Of a DNA stretch of 19,769 nucleotides, positions 1 to 8,360 are shown piece after piece. The DNA is from Clostridium sp. AM34-11AC (GTDB lineage: Bacteria > Bacillota > Clostridia > Lachnospirales > Lachnospiraceae): NCBI RefSeq assembly GCF_003435375.1, contig NZ_QWGL01000042.1, positions 1-19,769 on the forward strand, read 5' to 3'. Numbering within the stretch: the first letter of the stretch is position 1; the number at the start of each line of letters is the position of its first letter. The position numbers and the translations under genes are program-made. The notes under the pieces are model-generated. The model had not been told where the DNA came from and did no database searches. It saw only the letters and a list, made by a program, of their open reading frames with translations.

Positions 1-249
1 CAATACCCCTGTATGTTCCGGATCAATTGCTGTTTTTTTTTCCGCATCTCTTCGTGATGCTGGTAGGATGTAGAATTTTAAATGGATTATTGGAACTATA
101 GGTAGAAAAAATAAAAATCGTATTAAAATAAAAGATAGTTATCGCTTTTATTCTGAAAAACAATTATAATAAAAGAAATCAGATTTCAAAACTGAGTGGA
201 TTGAAACAGACAATAGCATAAAATTGACAAGATTGTCAGGGAGGAAAGA
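1..249. other. AT-rich leader upstream of cutC
   Basis: No gene can be supported here. The first 60 or so bases could encode the start or an internal piece of a minus-strand gene running off the window edge (a short lysine/glutamine-rich reading frame from an ATG at 47), but it is too short to call. The rest is AT-rich and probably carries the cutC promoter: a TATAAT lies at 165-170, though the hexamer 17 bases upstream (TCGCTT) is a poor -35. A TTGACA at 224-229 has no room for a -10 before the gene. The strong Shine-Dalgarno AGGGAGG at 238-244 belongs to cutC. Confidence 0.4.
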
Positions 250-1005
250 ATGATGAGGGAGTTTATGCTTGAGGTGTGTACAGATTCTGTGGAATCTGCA
301 GCCGCAGCGGTCCGGGGAGGTGCAAGGAGACTCGAAGTCTGCGCGAACCTTGTGATCGGAGGTACAACACCGGGGGTCAGCCAGTTTAAACAGATGAGGA
401 AAGCTTGTGATATTCCGTTAAATGTATTACTGCGCCCGCGATATGGAGACTTTCTGTATACAGAGGCAGAATTTACGATGCTTTTGGAAGACACGGCAAT
501 GTTTCGGAAACTTGGGGCGGACGGCATAGTTGTTGGTTGTCTGAATGCGGATGGCACACTGGATCTGGAACGGATAAAAAAGCTGAGGGAGGCGGCAGAC
601 GGCATGCACATGACGCTTCACCGCGCATTTGACGTATGCAGAAATCCGAAAGAGACGCTGGAGCAGGCTGTGGAGATCGGAGTCGATACGATCCTTACGT
701 CCGGCCATAAGGACAGCTGCATGGCCGGAATCGGGCTGTTGAAGCAGCTCACAGAGCAGTCGGCAGGCAGAATCCATATTCTTGCGGGTGGGGGAGTTAC
801 TCCGGAGAATATCGGCATGCTTGCGAAAGAGACCGGAACGGATAGTTTCCATATGTCCGGAAAGAAGATCATTGAAAGCGGAATGGAGTACCGGAATGAC
901 GAAGTAAATATGGGAATTCCGGGAATTGGCGAGTACGAGATCTTCCGTACGGATGAGACGAAGATTGTAAAGGCAGTTCAGGAATTAAATAAATTATTTA
1001 AGTAA
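250..1005 (+). CDS. cutC: CutC family protein (PF03932-type TIM barrel)
   Basis: A 251-residue cytosolic TIM-barrel protein of the CutC family, historically linked to copper homeostasis; the biochemical role in Firmicutes is unsettled. The family pattern is visible throughout: LEVCTDSVESA near residue 7, LRPRYGDF at 61-68, the GCLNADGTLD strand-loop at 97-105, HRAFDVC at 124-130, ILTSG, ILAGGGV and the FHMSG segment near the C-terminus. Length is normal for the family. Two adjacent ATGs (250 and 253) both suit the AGGGAGG Shine-Dalgarno at 238-244; the second has the more usual 8-base spacing. The next gene follows after 49 bases on the same strand with no terminator between, so the two are probably co-transcribed. 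Family assignment is secure; the copper role is not shown by the sequence. Confidence 0.92.
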   Translation: MMREFMLEVCTDSVESAAAAVRGGARRLEVCANLVIGGTTPGVSQFKQMRKACDIPLNVLLRPRYGDFLYTEAEFTMLLEDTAMFRKLGADGIVVGCLNADGTLDLERIKKLREAADGMHMTLHRAFDVCRNPKETLEQAVEIGVDTILTSGHKDSCMAGIGLLKQLTEQSAGRIHILAGGGVTPENIGMLAKETGTDSFHMSGKKIIESGMEYRNDEVNMGIPGIGEYEIFRTDETKIVKAVQELNKLFK

Positions 1006-1054
1006 TTCTGCATGTTCACAAAAATAATACAAATTAAAAAAGAAAGGATAACGT

Positions 1055-3625
1055 ATGTTTTCAGAAAAATTAAAAAAATACGCGGAATCACAATATGAGG
1101 AACGTCTGGGAATTCTTGGGGAGACAGGCCGTATCGTTGAGGAAAAAATGAAAAGCTGTACTCCGGATGAGCAGATCCTGATGAAATTCCTTTACGGAAC
1201 GATGCCGGTCCGGGATGCCGGAGAATATGAATTTGAAGTTTTCCTGGGCTATGTCCGCCATTCACTCATGGTATATACGACAATGGACTGGTGCAGGGAT
1301 CTTTCCGAAGAAATATTCATTAACCATGTTTTATATTACCGGATTAATTCCGAAAATATCGTTGACTGCCGCAGATTCTTTTATGATCAGCTGATCGACA
1401 GAATACGCGGGCTGAGCGCGAAAGAAGCAGCGCTTGAGATCAACTACTGGTGTGCGGAAAACGGCTCCTACGAGGCATCTGACAGGAGAACCATATCGCC
1501 GGTGACACTGTATAAATCCGGAAAAGGACGCTGCGGAGAAGAATCTACTTTTGCGGTAACCGCCTTCAGGAGTGTTGGAATCCCGGCCCGCCAGGTATAT
1601 ACACCGAGATGGGCACACTGTGATGATAACCATGCCTGGGTGGAAGTTTATGTAGATGGAAAATGGCACTTCCTCGGTGCATGTGAGCCGGAAGAGATTC
1701 TTGATAAGGGCTGGTTCTCCAGCGCCTCCTCCAGAGCGCTTCTTGTCCATTCCCGCAGCTTCTCTGATTTCATGAGTGAGAGAAAAGAAGGCTGTCTAGG
1801 CAAACAGGAACTTCTTTACTACTACAACCATACAGATACATATGCCCGGACGAAAAATCTCCAGGTGAACGTATTAGATGGTGAAAAGAGACCGGTATCC
1901 GGAGCGAATGTAGCAGTACAGATCTTAAATGGTGCGGATCTTTTTGACGCGGCAACACTTACGACGGATGAAGAGGGAAAAGCATCCATTATTCTTGGAC
2001 TTGGAACGATCCGTCTGGCTGCCAGAAAAGATGACTGGTACTGCGAGAAAAAGCTGAATGTCCGTGAACAGGGGGAGGTCATACTGGAACTTCGTCCGGA
2101 AAAGGAATTTTTACGGGAAAGCAGCGACTGGGAAGCTTTTTATGTGGAAGCACCGGCAGATTACCCGATGAATCCAGGAAAACTGACTCGTGAACAGAAA
2201 GAAAAGAACCGCAAACGTATCAGGGAGTGCGGAAAGATTCGTGAGGAGCGCATCAACAGTTATTATCTTAAAGAAAAGGCAGAAAAATATCCGGATCTGC
2301 AGGAGATCCTTCATTTTTCCGGCGGTAACTTTGATGAGCTGATCCATTTCCTGGAAAAGGATGGAAATCCGGACCGTAAGGAACTGTTAAAGAGTCTGGT
2401 ACTTAAAGATTCCAAGGATGCTAGCGCGGATATTCTGGAAGCTCATCTGGAAGCTGCGTCCGAATACAGAGAAAAATGGGTGGTAGCAGGAAAATATGAT
2501 ATTTATGTCAAATACATCCTGTGCCCGAGAATATTCTTCGAGGAACTGAAAGCATGGAGAAAACCGGTGCTTGATGCATTTAACGAAGAGGAGAAAAAAC
2601 GTTTCGCGGCGGATCCGATGGAGGCGTGGTCCTATGTGCAGAACGAGATCCGCTATGTACCAGAGCTTGATTACAGCACGATCTATACGACGCCGGAGGC
2701 AGCTTTAAAACTTAAGATCTGCAATCCGCTGGATAAAAAGATCACATTTGTCGCAATCTGTCGCGCACTGGGAATTCCGGCGCGGATCAATCCGGTAAAC
2801 CTGGAAGCGGAATACTATAAAGATGGTCATTTTATTTCTACAGAGGCAGAAAAAGTTGTTGAGGGAGAGGACGAGAGTGCCGAGATCCGCCTGCTCGCAA
2901 AAGAAGGAGATCCGTGGAGCTATAACCGTACATGGACGATCGGAAGACTGCAGAATGGCCATTATGAAACATTGAATTATTTGGGAATCCGTTTTGAAGA
3001 CGGAAAACTTGATTTGACCGTTCGCCCGGGAGCTTACCGGATCCTTACTTCGAACCGTCTTCCGAGCGGAAACCAGCTTGCTATGGAATATCGTTTCTGT
3101 ATAAAAAACGGAGAGAAGAAAGAGATCGAAATGAAGTTGGAGTCTGTAAAAACAGAAGATATGCTTGTATCAAACCAGCTTGAAGATTTTGATGTCACGA
3201 AGGATGGAAAGACTCCGGTATCTGTGCTTTCCGTTATGGGCGAGGGAATGAATATCGCGGCATTCTTATCAGAGGGCGAAGAGCCGACAGAGCATGTTCT
3301 CAATGAGATCCTGGAGAGCAGTCCGGAACTGGAAAAATGCGGAGCAGATATCTGGTTTATTTTCCGTGATGAGCATGGAACAGAAAATAAGACTGTGAAG
3401 AAAGTTCTTGACCGTCTGCCGGGGATTCATATTCTGTACGCGGATTTCGACTCTGTCGTAGAACCGTTAGCCCGCCGGATGTATGTGGATCCGGAAAAAC
3501 TCCCGCTTCTTCTGCTGTTAAAGCCAGGACTTCTGGGCATTTACGGAACCAGCGGTTACCATGTTGGCAGCGTAGAGCTTGCATTAAAATTACTGGAATA
3601 TAACCAGCAGATGGAAAAAATGTAA
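1055..3625 (+). CDS. large cytosolic double transglutaminase-like protein
   Basis: An 856-residue protein with no signal peptide or membrane segment, so probably cytosolic. The first transglutaminase-like domain holds the nucleophile region GRCGEES (Cys160) and the DDNHAWVEVY strand (His193), followed by GACEPEE at 208-214, where the third acidic residue of the triad would sit. A beta-sandwich of the Ig or carboxypeptidase-regulatory type follows (about 268-347). A second, more divergent transglutaminase-like unit lies at about 520-600, with CNPLDKK (Cys556) and the hallmark CRALGIPAR at 569-577 but no convincing HxW-type histidine strand. Residues 640-700 look like another beta-sandwich, and 720-850 resemble a thioredoxin-like fold without a CxxC. 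Such domains in bacteria often act as cysteine peptidases rather than crosslinkers. Position directly before a peptide importer suggests peptide processing (inference). Shine-Dalgarno AAAGGA at 1043-1048. Confidence 0.85.
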   Translation: MFSEKLKKYAESQYEERLGILGETGRIVEEKMKSCTPDEQILMKFLYGTMPVRDAGEYEFEVFLGYVRHSLMVYTTMDWCRDLSEEIFINHVLYYRINSENIVDCRRFFYDQLIDRIRGLSAKEAALEINYWCAENGSYEASDRRTISPVTLYKSGKGRCGEESTFAVTAFRSVGIPARQVYTPRWAHCDDNHAWVEVYVDGKWHFLGACEPEEILDKGWFSSASSRALLVHSRSFSDFMSERKEGCLGKQELLYYYNHTDTYARTKNLQVNVLDGEKRPVSGANVAVQILNGADLFDAATLTTDEEGKASIILGLGTIRLAARKDDWYCEKKLNVREQGEVILELRPEKEFLRESSDWEAFYVEAPADYPMNPGKLTREQKEKNRKRIRECGKIREERINSYYLKEKAEKYPDLQEILHFSGGNFDELIHFLEKDGNPDRKELLKSLVLKDSKDASADILEAHLEAASEYREKWVVAGKYDIYVKYILCPRIFFEELKAWRKPVLDAFNEEEKKRFAADPMEAWSYVQNEIRYVPELDYSTIYTTPEAALKLKICNPLDKKITFVAICRALGIPARINPVNLEAEYYKDGHFISTEAEKVVEGEDESAEIRLLAKEGDPWSYNRTWTIGRLQNGHYETLNYLGIRFEDGKLDLTVRPGAYRILTSNRLPSGNQLAMEYRFCIKNGEKKEIEMKLESVKTEDMLVSNQLEDFDVTKDGKTPVSVLSVMGEGMNIAAFLSEGEEPTEHVLNEILESSPELEKCGADIWFIFRDEHGTENKTVKKVLDRLPGIHILYADFDSVVEPLARRMYVDPEKLPLLLLLKPGLLGIYGTSGYHVGSVELALKLLEYNQQMEKM

Positions 3626-3653
3626 AAATATTAGCAATAAAAACAAAAATTGC

Positions 3654-3682
3654 TTGAAAAAATTCTGAAAACAGAGTATCCT
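3654..3682 (+). promoter_or_regulatory. candidate promoter for the peptide ABC operon
   Basis: TTGAAA at 3654-3659 and TATCCT at 3677-3682 are separated by 17 bases. This lies between the stop of the transglutaminase-like gene and the receptor gene, about 60 bases ahead of its ATG. It gives the importer its own promoter, although read-through from cutC is not excluded because no terminator is visible after 3625. Confidence 0.5.
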
Positions 3683-3699
3683 TGTAAGTAGTAGAATAC

Positions 3700-3723
3700 G
3701 ATGTTCCGGAACGTGGGAACATC
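3700..3723 (+). promoter_or_regulatory. palindromic leader / candidate operator before the receptor gene
   Basis: GATGTTCC (3700-3707) and GGAACATC (3716-3723) form a perfect 8-bp inverted repeat with an 8-base spacer. A second perfect palindrome, GTTCCGGAAC at 3703-3712, overlaps it. The site sits just after the candidate -10 and before the AAGGAGG ribosome binding site. It could therefore be a repressor site or an RNA stem in the leader. No regulator gene is adjacent to the importer, so the binding partner is unknown. Confidence 0.45.
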
Positions 3724-3743
3724 ACACGAAAAAGGAGGATTTT

Positions 3744-5375
3744 ATGAAAAAACAGGCTTCTATCATTCTTGCCGCATTGCTTGCAGTAAGCCTTACTGCC
3801 TGCTCCGGAGGAAAAACTGAAACACCCGCAACAACAGCAGCCGGTGAAACTTCCGCCGCAACAGAGGCAGCGTCCACAGCAGGCGGCGATAACACGGCGG
3901 TGTCCCCGGACAACGACTTTGTAATCGCGCTTCAGGCCGATGCGACCCATCTGGATCCGCATGTTTCCGGAAACGGCGTTTCCAACACGATCACAAACTC
4001 CATGTATGAGACATTAGTGTGGTTTGATGAAAATCTTGAGCTTAAGCCGCTGCTTGCAAAGAGCTGGACCGTATCGGATGACGGACTGGATTACACATTT
4101 GTTCTCAATGAGGGTATCAAATTCCATGACGGTGAGCCGTTCAATGCGGAATCTATCGTAGCGAACTATGAGCGCGCAAAGAGCGATTCCTCTCTTCGTC
4201 TTGCATCCCAGACAGCAATGTGGGACAGTGTTACGGTTGACAGTGAGTATCAGGTGACGATCCATCTGAAAGAACCGAACAACACATTCTTAAATAAACT
4301 TGCACAGGTTAGAATTGTCAGCCCGAAGGCAATCAAAGAACTTGGAAAAGACGGTCTTGCAAAACAGTCCGCTGGAACTGGTCCGTTTATTCTTTCCGAG
4401 CGCGTAGATGGCGGATATACGAAGATGGTTCGCAACGAAAACTACTGGCAGGATGGTCCGAAGGTTGATACACTCACATGGCGTGTAGTTCCGGAGGATG
4501 GAGCCCGTGTTGCTATGCTCCAGACAGGTGAAGCGGATATTATTTCCCCGCTTCCGGCAATCCAGGTAGATAAGGTAAAAGATGATGCAAGCCTTGATGT
4601 TTTAAATCTCGGCGGTCTTACATACCGTTATGCGACTCTTAATAAGAACTATACATTAGCGGATGGAAGAAAACCGTTAGATGATGTAAGAGTTCGTCAG
4701 GCAATGAACTATGCATTCGACAGCGAAGCATATACACAGGTTGTATTCCAGGGTTACGCATCAGTTCCGACATCGTTATTTGCAAGTTCTGTTCCGTATT
4801 ATGCTGAGCAGACTCCGTATACAGCAGATGTAGAAAAAGCAAAATCCCTGATGAGCGAAGCTGGTTACAGCGATGGTTTCCCGATCAATATCTGGGTAGA
4901 TAATACAACAATTGAGATGCAGGGTGCAGAGTTCTTAAAACAGCAGCTCGCACAGATCAACATTGATGTAAATGTAGTTCCGATGGAATCCACAACGATC
5001 GCTGATATGACAAGTGCACCGGAAGATAAGACAGAAGTTCAGATGTGGTATGTAAACTGGTCCTCCGGCGATTATAGTGCAGATGGTTCCATGAGAAATA
5101 TTCTTCATGGCGATAAGTATCCGCCGTCTGGATATAACACTGCATTCTATAACAACGCTGAGTTTAACAAGTGCCTTGATGATGCTCTTAAGACAACTGA
5201 TACCGATGAAATTACAAAACTTTACGCACAGGCTCAGTCGATTGCGTGGGAAGAGTGCCCGTGGATCTTCCTCGGTGTTGATAATTCACTGATCGGACAG
5301 AAGAAGTATGTAAAGGGGATTAAATACAGACCGGGCGGAACAATCCTTGTTACAAACATAGAGCTTGTTCATTAA
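3744..5375 (+). CDS. peptide ABC transporter substrate-binding lipoprotein (SBP_bac_5)
   Basis: A 543-residue extracellular receptor of the DppA/OppA/GsiB family (solute-binding family 5). The N-terminus is a lipoprotein signal peptide with lipobox LTAC, so the mature protein starts at Cys20 and is lipid-anchored. A Thr/Ala/Glu-rich tether runs to about residue 52. The family core follows with DATHLDPHV, the MYETLVWFD segment, LAKSWTVSDDGLDYTF and IKFHDGEPFNAESI. The C-terminal half has the usual WEECPWIFL stretch. Start choice is clear: AAGGAGG lies just upstream of the ATG. It is the first gene of a complete five-gene importer. Substrate cannot be read from sequence; di/oligopeptides, glutathione-like or muropeptides are all possible. 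Confidence 0.93.
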   Translation: MKKQASIILAALLAVSLTACSGGKTETPATTAAGETSAATEAASTAGGDNTAVSPDNDFVIALQADATHLDPHVSGNGVSNTITNSMYETLVWFDENLELKPLLAKSWTVSDDGLDYTFVLNEGIKFHDGEPFNAESIVANYERAKSDSSLRLASQTAMWDSVTVDSEYQVTIHLKEPNNTFLNKLAQVRIVSPKAIKELGKDGLAKQSAGTGPFILSERVDGGYTKMVRNENYWQDGPKVDTLTWRVVPEDGARVAMLQTGEADIISPLPAIQVDKVKDDASLDVLNLGGLTYRYATLNKNYTLADGRKPLDDVRVRQAMNYAFDSEAYTQVVFQGYASVPTSLFASSVPYYAEQTPYTADVEKAKSLMSEAGYSDGFPINIWVDNTTIEMQGAEFLKQQLAQINIDVNVVPMESTTIADMTSAPEDKTEVQMWYVNWSSGDYSADGSMRNILHGDKYPPSGYNTAFYNNAEFNKCLDDALKTTDTDEITKLYAQAQSIAWEECPWIFLGVDNSLIGQKKYVKGIKYRPGGTILVTNIELVH

Positions 5376-5402
5376 GTCTTGAAATAACTATTATGCCGGT
5401 CA

Positions 5403-5431
5403 AAAGGGGTAGTATGAATTACTGCCCCTTT
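5403..5431 (+). terminator. intercistronic stem-loop between receptor and permease
   Basis: AAAGGGGTAGT (5403-5413) and ACTGCCCCTTT (5421-5431) form an 11-bp stem with one G-T wobble and a 7-base loop, followed by TAATCTT rather than a long U-tract. In binding-protein operons such hairpins act as partial terminators or 3'-end stabilisers so that receptor is made in excess over permease. That role is inferred from position. Confidence 0.6.
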
Positions 5432-5475
5432 AATCTTATGAGGCAATGCCGGAGGAAATACGACGGAGGTAATCT

Positions 5476-6396
5476 ATGAACCGTTATTTTATCAGACGAA
5501 TTTTGGAAACGATTCCGCTGATGCTGGTCATTTCCATCTTTGTATTCATGTTTATTCACTTGATTCCGGGCGACCCGGCGAGAACGATTGCGGGGCTGGA
5601 TGCAGAAGAATCAGAGGTACAGGCGATTCGGGAAGAATATGATCTGGACAAACCGCTGGTAATTCAATATGTAAAATATATGGGAAAATTGTTCCACGGA
5701 AATATGGGACAAAGCATGAAATCCGGCACACCGGTCACAGAGCTTATTCTTACCCGTATGAAGACAACGTTAAAACTTGTGTTTGCGGGAATTCTGTGGG
5801 CACCGGCACTGGGAATTTTTATTGGAGTGATCTCGGCGATCAAGAGGGGAAAAGCGTTGGATCACGCCTGTATGTTCTTAGCCATTAGCGGTCTTTCAGC
5901 GCCTGGTTTCTGGCTGGGGCTTATGGGAATTCAGATCTTTTCTGTACAGCTTGGATGGCTTCCGTCCGGCGGCCTGGATTCCTGGAAAGGAATGGTGCTC
6001 CCGTCCTTTACGATGGGATGCAGCATCATGGCAGTACTTGCGAGATATTCCAGATCTTCCATGCTGGAGACACTCCGTGAGGATTATGTCAGAACCGCAA
6101 GAGCAAAGGGCCAGAAGGAATCGCTCGTTATGTTTCTTCACGCGTTCCGTAACTCCCTGATCCAGGTCGTTACGATCCTGGGACTTCAGATCGGTGGACT
6201 CTTATCAGGTTCCGTTCTTACAGAAACAGTTTTCTCTATTCCCGGAATGGGCCGTCTTCTTGTAGATTCTATTGCATTCCGTGATTATCCGGTCATTCAG
6301 GGACTTCTGATGCTGTTTGCTGTTCAGTATGTATTTATTAATCTGGTTGTGGATCTGCTTTACGGAGTCATCAATCCGAAGATTCGTTACGACTGA
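5476..6396 (+). CDS. peptide ABC transporter permease, DppB/GsiC type
   Basis: A 306-residue inner-membrane permease. The N-terminal segment RYFIRRILETIPLML leads into the first membrane helix, then the family motif LIPGDPA (29-35) and a soluble loop ending in LDKPLVIQY (57-65). About five further hydrophobic segments follow. The cytoplasmic EAA loop, which docks on the ATPases, is seen at about 201-222 as EDYVRTARAKGQ. The C-terminus NPKIRYD is typical. Two GGAGG boxes precede the gene (5451-5455 and 5465-5469); the nearer has good spacing for the ATG at 5476. It is separated from the receptor gene by 100 bases holding a stem-loop, and from the second permease by 18 bases. Confidence 0.94.
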   Translation: MNRYFIRRILETIPLMLVISIFVFMFIHLIPGDPARTIAGLDAEESEVQAIREEYDLDKPLVIQYVKYMGKLFHGNMGQSMKSGTPVTELILTRMKTTLKLVFAGILWAPALGIFIGVISAIKRGKALDHACMFLAISGLSAPGFWLGLMGIQIFSVQLGWLPSGGLDSWKGMVLPSFTMGCSIMAVLARYSRSSMLETLREDYVRTARAKGQKESLVMFLHAFRNSLIQVVTILGLQIGGLLSGSVLTETVFSIPGMGRLLVDSIAFRDYPVIQGLLMLFAVQYVFINLVVDLLYGVINPKIRYD

Positions 6397-6414
6397 TAAA
6401 AAGGAGGAAATGAT

Positions 6415-7335
6415 ATGGCTCAGAATGAGGAAAAAATGCAGGCGGATCAGGCGGCATTTGGGGCGCATTACATAGATGATACGATTCATGCCGATAAAAG
6501 CAGCCGCACGGCCGCATTTATTAAAAAATTTCTGCAGAGAAAAACAGCAGTCCTTGGACTTGTGATCATTCTCTTTTTCGTAGTCGTTGCGATCGTTGGA
6601 CCATCAATCGCTCCATATGATTATACAGCATATGACTACAGCAACATGCTTTCCGGACCGAGTGCGGCGCACTGGTTTGGAACAGATCATTATGGACGGG
6701 ATATTTTCAGTCGTATGCTGGTCGGCACAAGACTGACACTGGGAGTCGCCCTGTCTTCTGTAGTTGTGGGCGCGGCGCTCGGAACCGTTCTCGGTCTCCT
6801 GGCCGGTTATTACGGCGGAATTATTGAAATGCTTGTTATGCGAAGCGCGGACGTACTGTTCAGCTTCCCGGATATTCTTCTTGCGATCGCGATCGTTGCG
6901 ATTCTTGGACCTGGAATCATCAACGTATTTATTGCCGTTATGGTATTCACGGTGCCGAGTTTTGCGCGTATCATGCGAAGCGCGACACTGACGGTAAAGA
7001 ACTCTCTTTACGTTGAGGTGGCGCAGAGTCTGGGATGTAAGGATAACCGTCTTCTGTTTGTTCATATTTTCCCGGGAACGATCCAGTCCCTGATCGTAAA
7101 CTTCACAATGCGTATCGGTTCCGCGATCATGGCAGCAGCATCCTTAAGTTTCCTGGGATTTGGTGCAAATGTTACAGAACCGGAGTGGGGAGCAATGCTC
7201 TCTCAGGGAAGAAACTATATTGGAATTGCGTCTCATATGGTCTATATTCCGGGTATCGTGATCTTCGTTACCGTACTGGCATTCAACCTGTTCGGAGACG
7301 GACTGCGGGATACACTTGATCCCAAGATCAAATAA
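6415..7335 (+). CDS. peptide ABC transporter permease, DppC/GsiD type
   Basis: A 306-residue second permease. It has a hydrophilic N-terminal tail of about 38 residues, a first membrane helix at about 44-63 (AVLGLVIILFFVVVAIVGP), and the HWFGTDHYGRDIFSRM periplasmic motif diagnostic of DppC-type proteins. The EAA coupling loop is SLYVEVAQSLGCKDN at about 197-211. Near the C-terminus are the usual SFLGFG, EPEWGAML and GDGLRDTLDPK motifs. The gene starts 18 bases after the first permease with AAGGAGG directly upstream. The two permeases should form the heterodimeric membrane channel of the importer. Confidence 0.95.
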   Translation: MAQNEEKMQADQAAFGAHYIDDTIHADKSSRTAAFIKKFLQRKTAVLGLVIILFFVVVAIVGPSIAPYDYTAYDYSNMLSGPSAAHWFGTDHYGRDIFSRMLVGTRLTLGVALSSVVVGAALGTVLGLLAGYYGGIIEMLVMRSADVLFSFPDILLAIAIVAILGPGIINVFIAVMVFTVPSFARIMRSATLTVKNSLYVEVAQSLGCKDNRLLFVHIFPGTIQSLIVNFTMRIGSAIMAAASLSFLGFGANVTEPEWGAMLSQGRNYIGIASHMVYIPGIVIFVTVLAFNLFGDGLRDTLDPKIK

Positions 7336-7364
7336 ATAAGATCAGAGAGGGAAAGGAGTACGTC

Positions 7365-8360
7365 ATGTCAGAGGAAAAACTGCTGGTCGTTGATAAACTG
7401 AGAACGGAATTTTTCCAGAGCAAGAAATCGAGTGTTACCGCAATCAATGAGATCAGTTTTTATATTAATAAGGGGGAGATCGTCGGTCTCGTAGGCGAGT
7501 CCGGCTGCGGAAAAAGTGTGACCTCCCTTTCGATTATGCGTCTTTTAAACTTTACGTCAGGAAAAGTTACAAAAGGAGAAGTTCTCTTTGAGGGAACAGA
7601 TCTTCAGAAACTGTCAGAGAAGGAAATGCGGCAGGTCCGCGGCGGAAAGATGAGTATGATCTTCCAGGAGCCGATGAGCAGCCTGAATCCGGCGATGCGT
7701 ATCGATAAGCAGCTGATCGAGCAGATCCGTCTCCACACAGATTACAGCAAAGAAAAAGCTCTTGAAAGAGCGGCTGAAATGTTAAAACTGGTAGGCATCC
7801 CGGATCCGCCGCGGGTATTGAAAAACTATCCGCATCAGCTTTCCGGTGGTATGAGCCAACGTGTTATGATCGCGATGGCAATGAGCTGTAATCCACAGCT
7901 TCTGATCGCGGACGAGCCGACGACTGCACTGGACGTTACGATCCAGGCACAGATCCTGGAGCTTATGAAAAAGATCCAGAAAGAAGAAGGAATGAGTATC
8001 CTTCTGATCACCCATGATCTCGGTGTCGTTGCGGAGATGTGTACGAGAGTTATCGTTATGTACGCAGGCGAGATCGTAGAGGAAGCACCGGTAGATGTAT
8101 TGTTCTATCAGCCGGCACATCCGTATACAAAAGGCCTGATCGCATCTGTTCCGAAGCTTGGATCAGGTGTAAAAGTACTTCCGAGTATTCCGGGAAGTGT
8201 TCCGGATCTTTCATCCTTACCAGAGGGATGTCGTTTTGCGCCGAGATGCGCGTTTGCGACGGAGCGGTGCCGGAAGGAAAAACCGGATCTTTATCCAGTA
8301 GGAGAGGGACAGAGATCCAGATGCTTCCTTGCGGAAAATGCCGGAAAGGGGGAGAAGTAG
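7365..8360 (+). CDS. peptide ABC transporter ATPase, DppD/OppD type
   Basis: A 331-residue cytosolic ATPase. Walker A is GESGCGKS (44-51), the Q-loop glutamine is Q101, the signature is LSGGM (159-163), Walker B is LLIADEP (179-185) and the switch histidine is H217. The C-terminal oligopeptide-transporter extension holds HPYTKGL and the cysteine cluster [14 protein letters not shown]. In characterised DppD proteins this extension binds a 4Fe-4S cluster, so one may be present here. All catalytic motifs are intact. The gene follows the second permease by 29 bases with AAAGGAG upstream, and its stop codon abuts the start of the second ATPase. Confidence 0.95.
   Translation: MSEEKLLVVDKLRTEFFQSKKSSVTAINEISFYINKGEIVGLVGESGCGKSVTSLSIMRLLNFTSGKVTKGEVLFEGTDLQKLSEKEMRQVRGGKMSMIFQEPMSSLNPAMRIDKQLIEQIRLHTDYSKEKALERAAEMLKLVGIPDPPRVLKNYPHQLSGGMSQRVMIAMAMSCNPQLLIADEPTTALDVTIQAQILELMKKIQKEEGMSILLITHDLGVVAEMCTRVIVMYAGEIVEEAPVDVLFYQPAHPYTKGLIASVPKLGSGVKVLPSIPGSVPDLSSLPEGCRFAPRCAFATERCRKEKPDLYPVGEGQRSRCFLAENAGKGEK

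Noticed and set aside
1..47. Partial minus-strand gene at the left edge
   Set aside because: Only about 15 codons are visible, low in complexity, with no ribosome binding site or recognisable motif.
3357..3962. 201-residue minus-strand frame across the end of the transglutaminase-like gene and the receptor start
   Set aside because: It covers two well-supported genes and the promoter between them, and is rich in cysteine and glycine runs typical of antisense translation of Ala/Thr-rich coding sequence.
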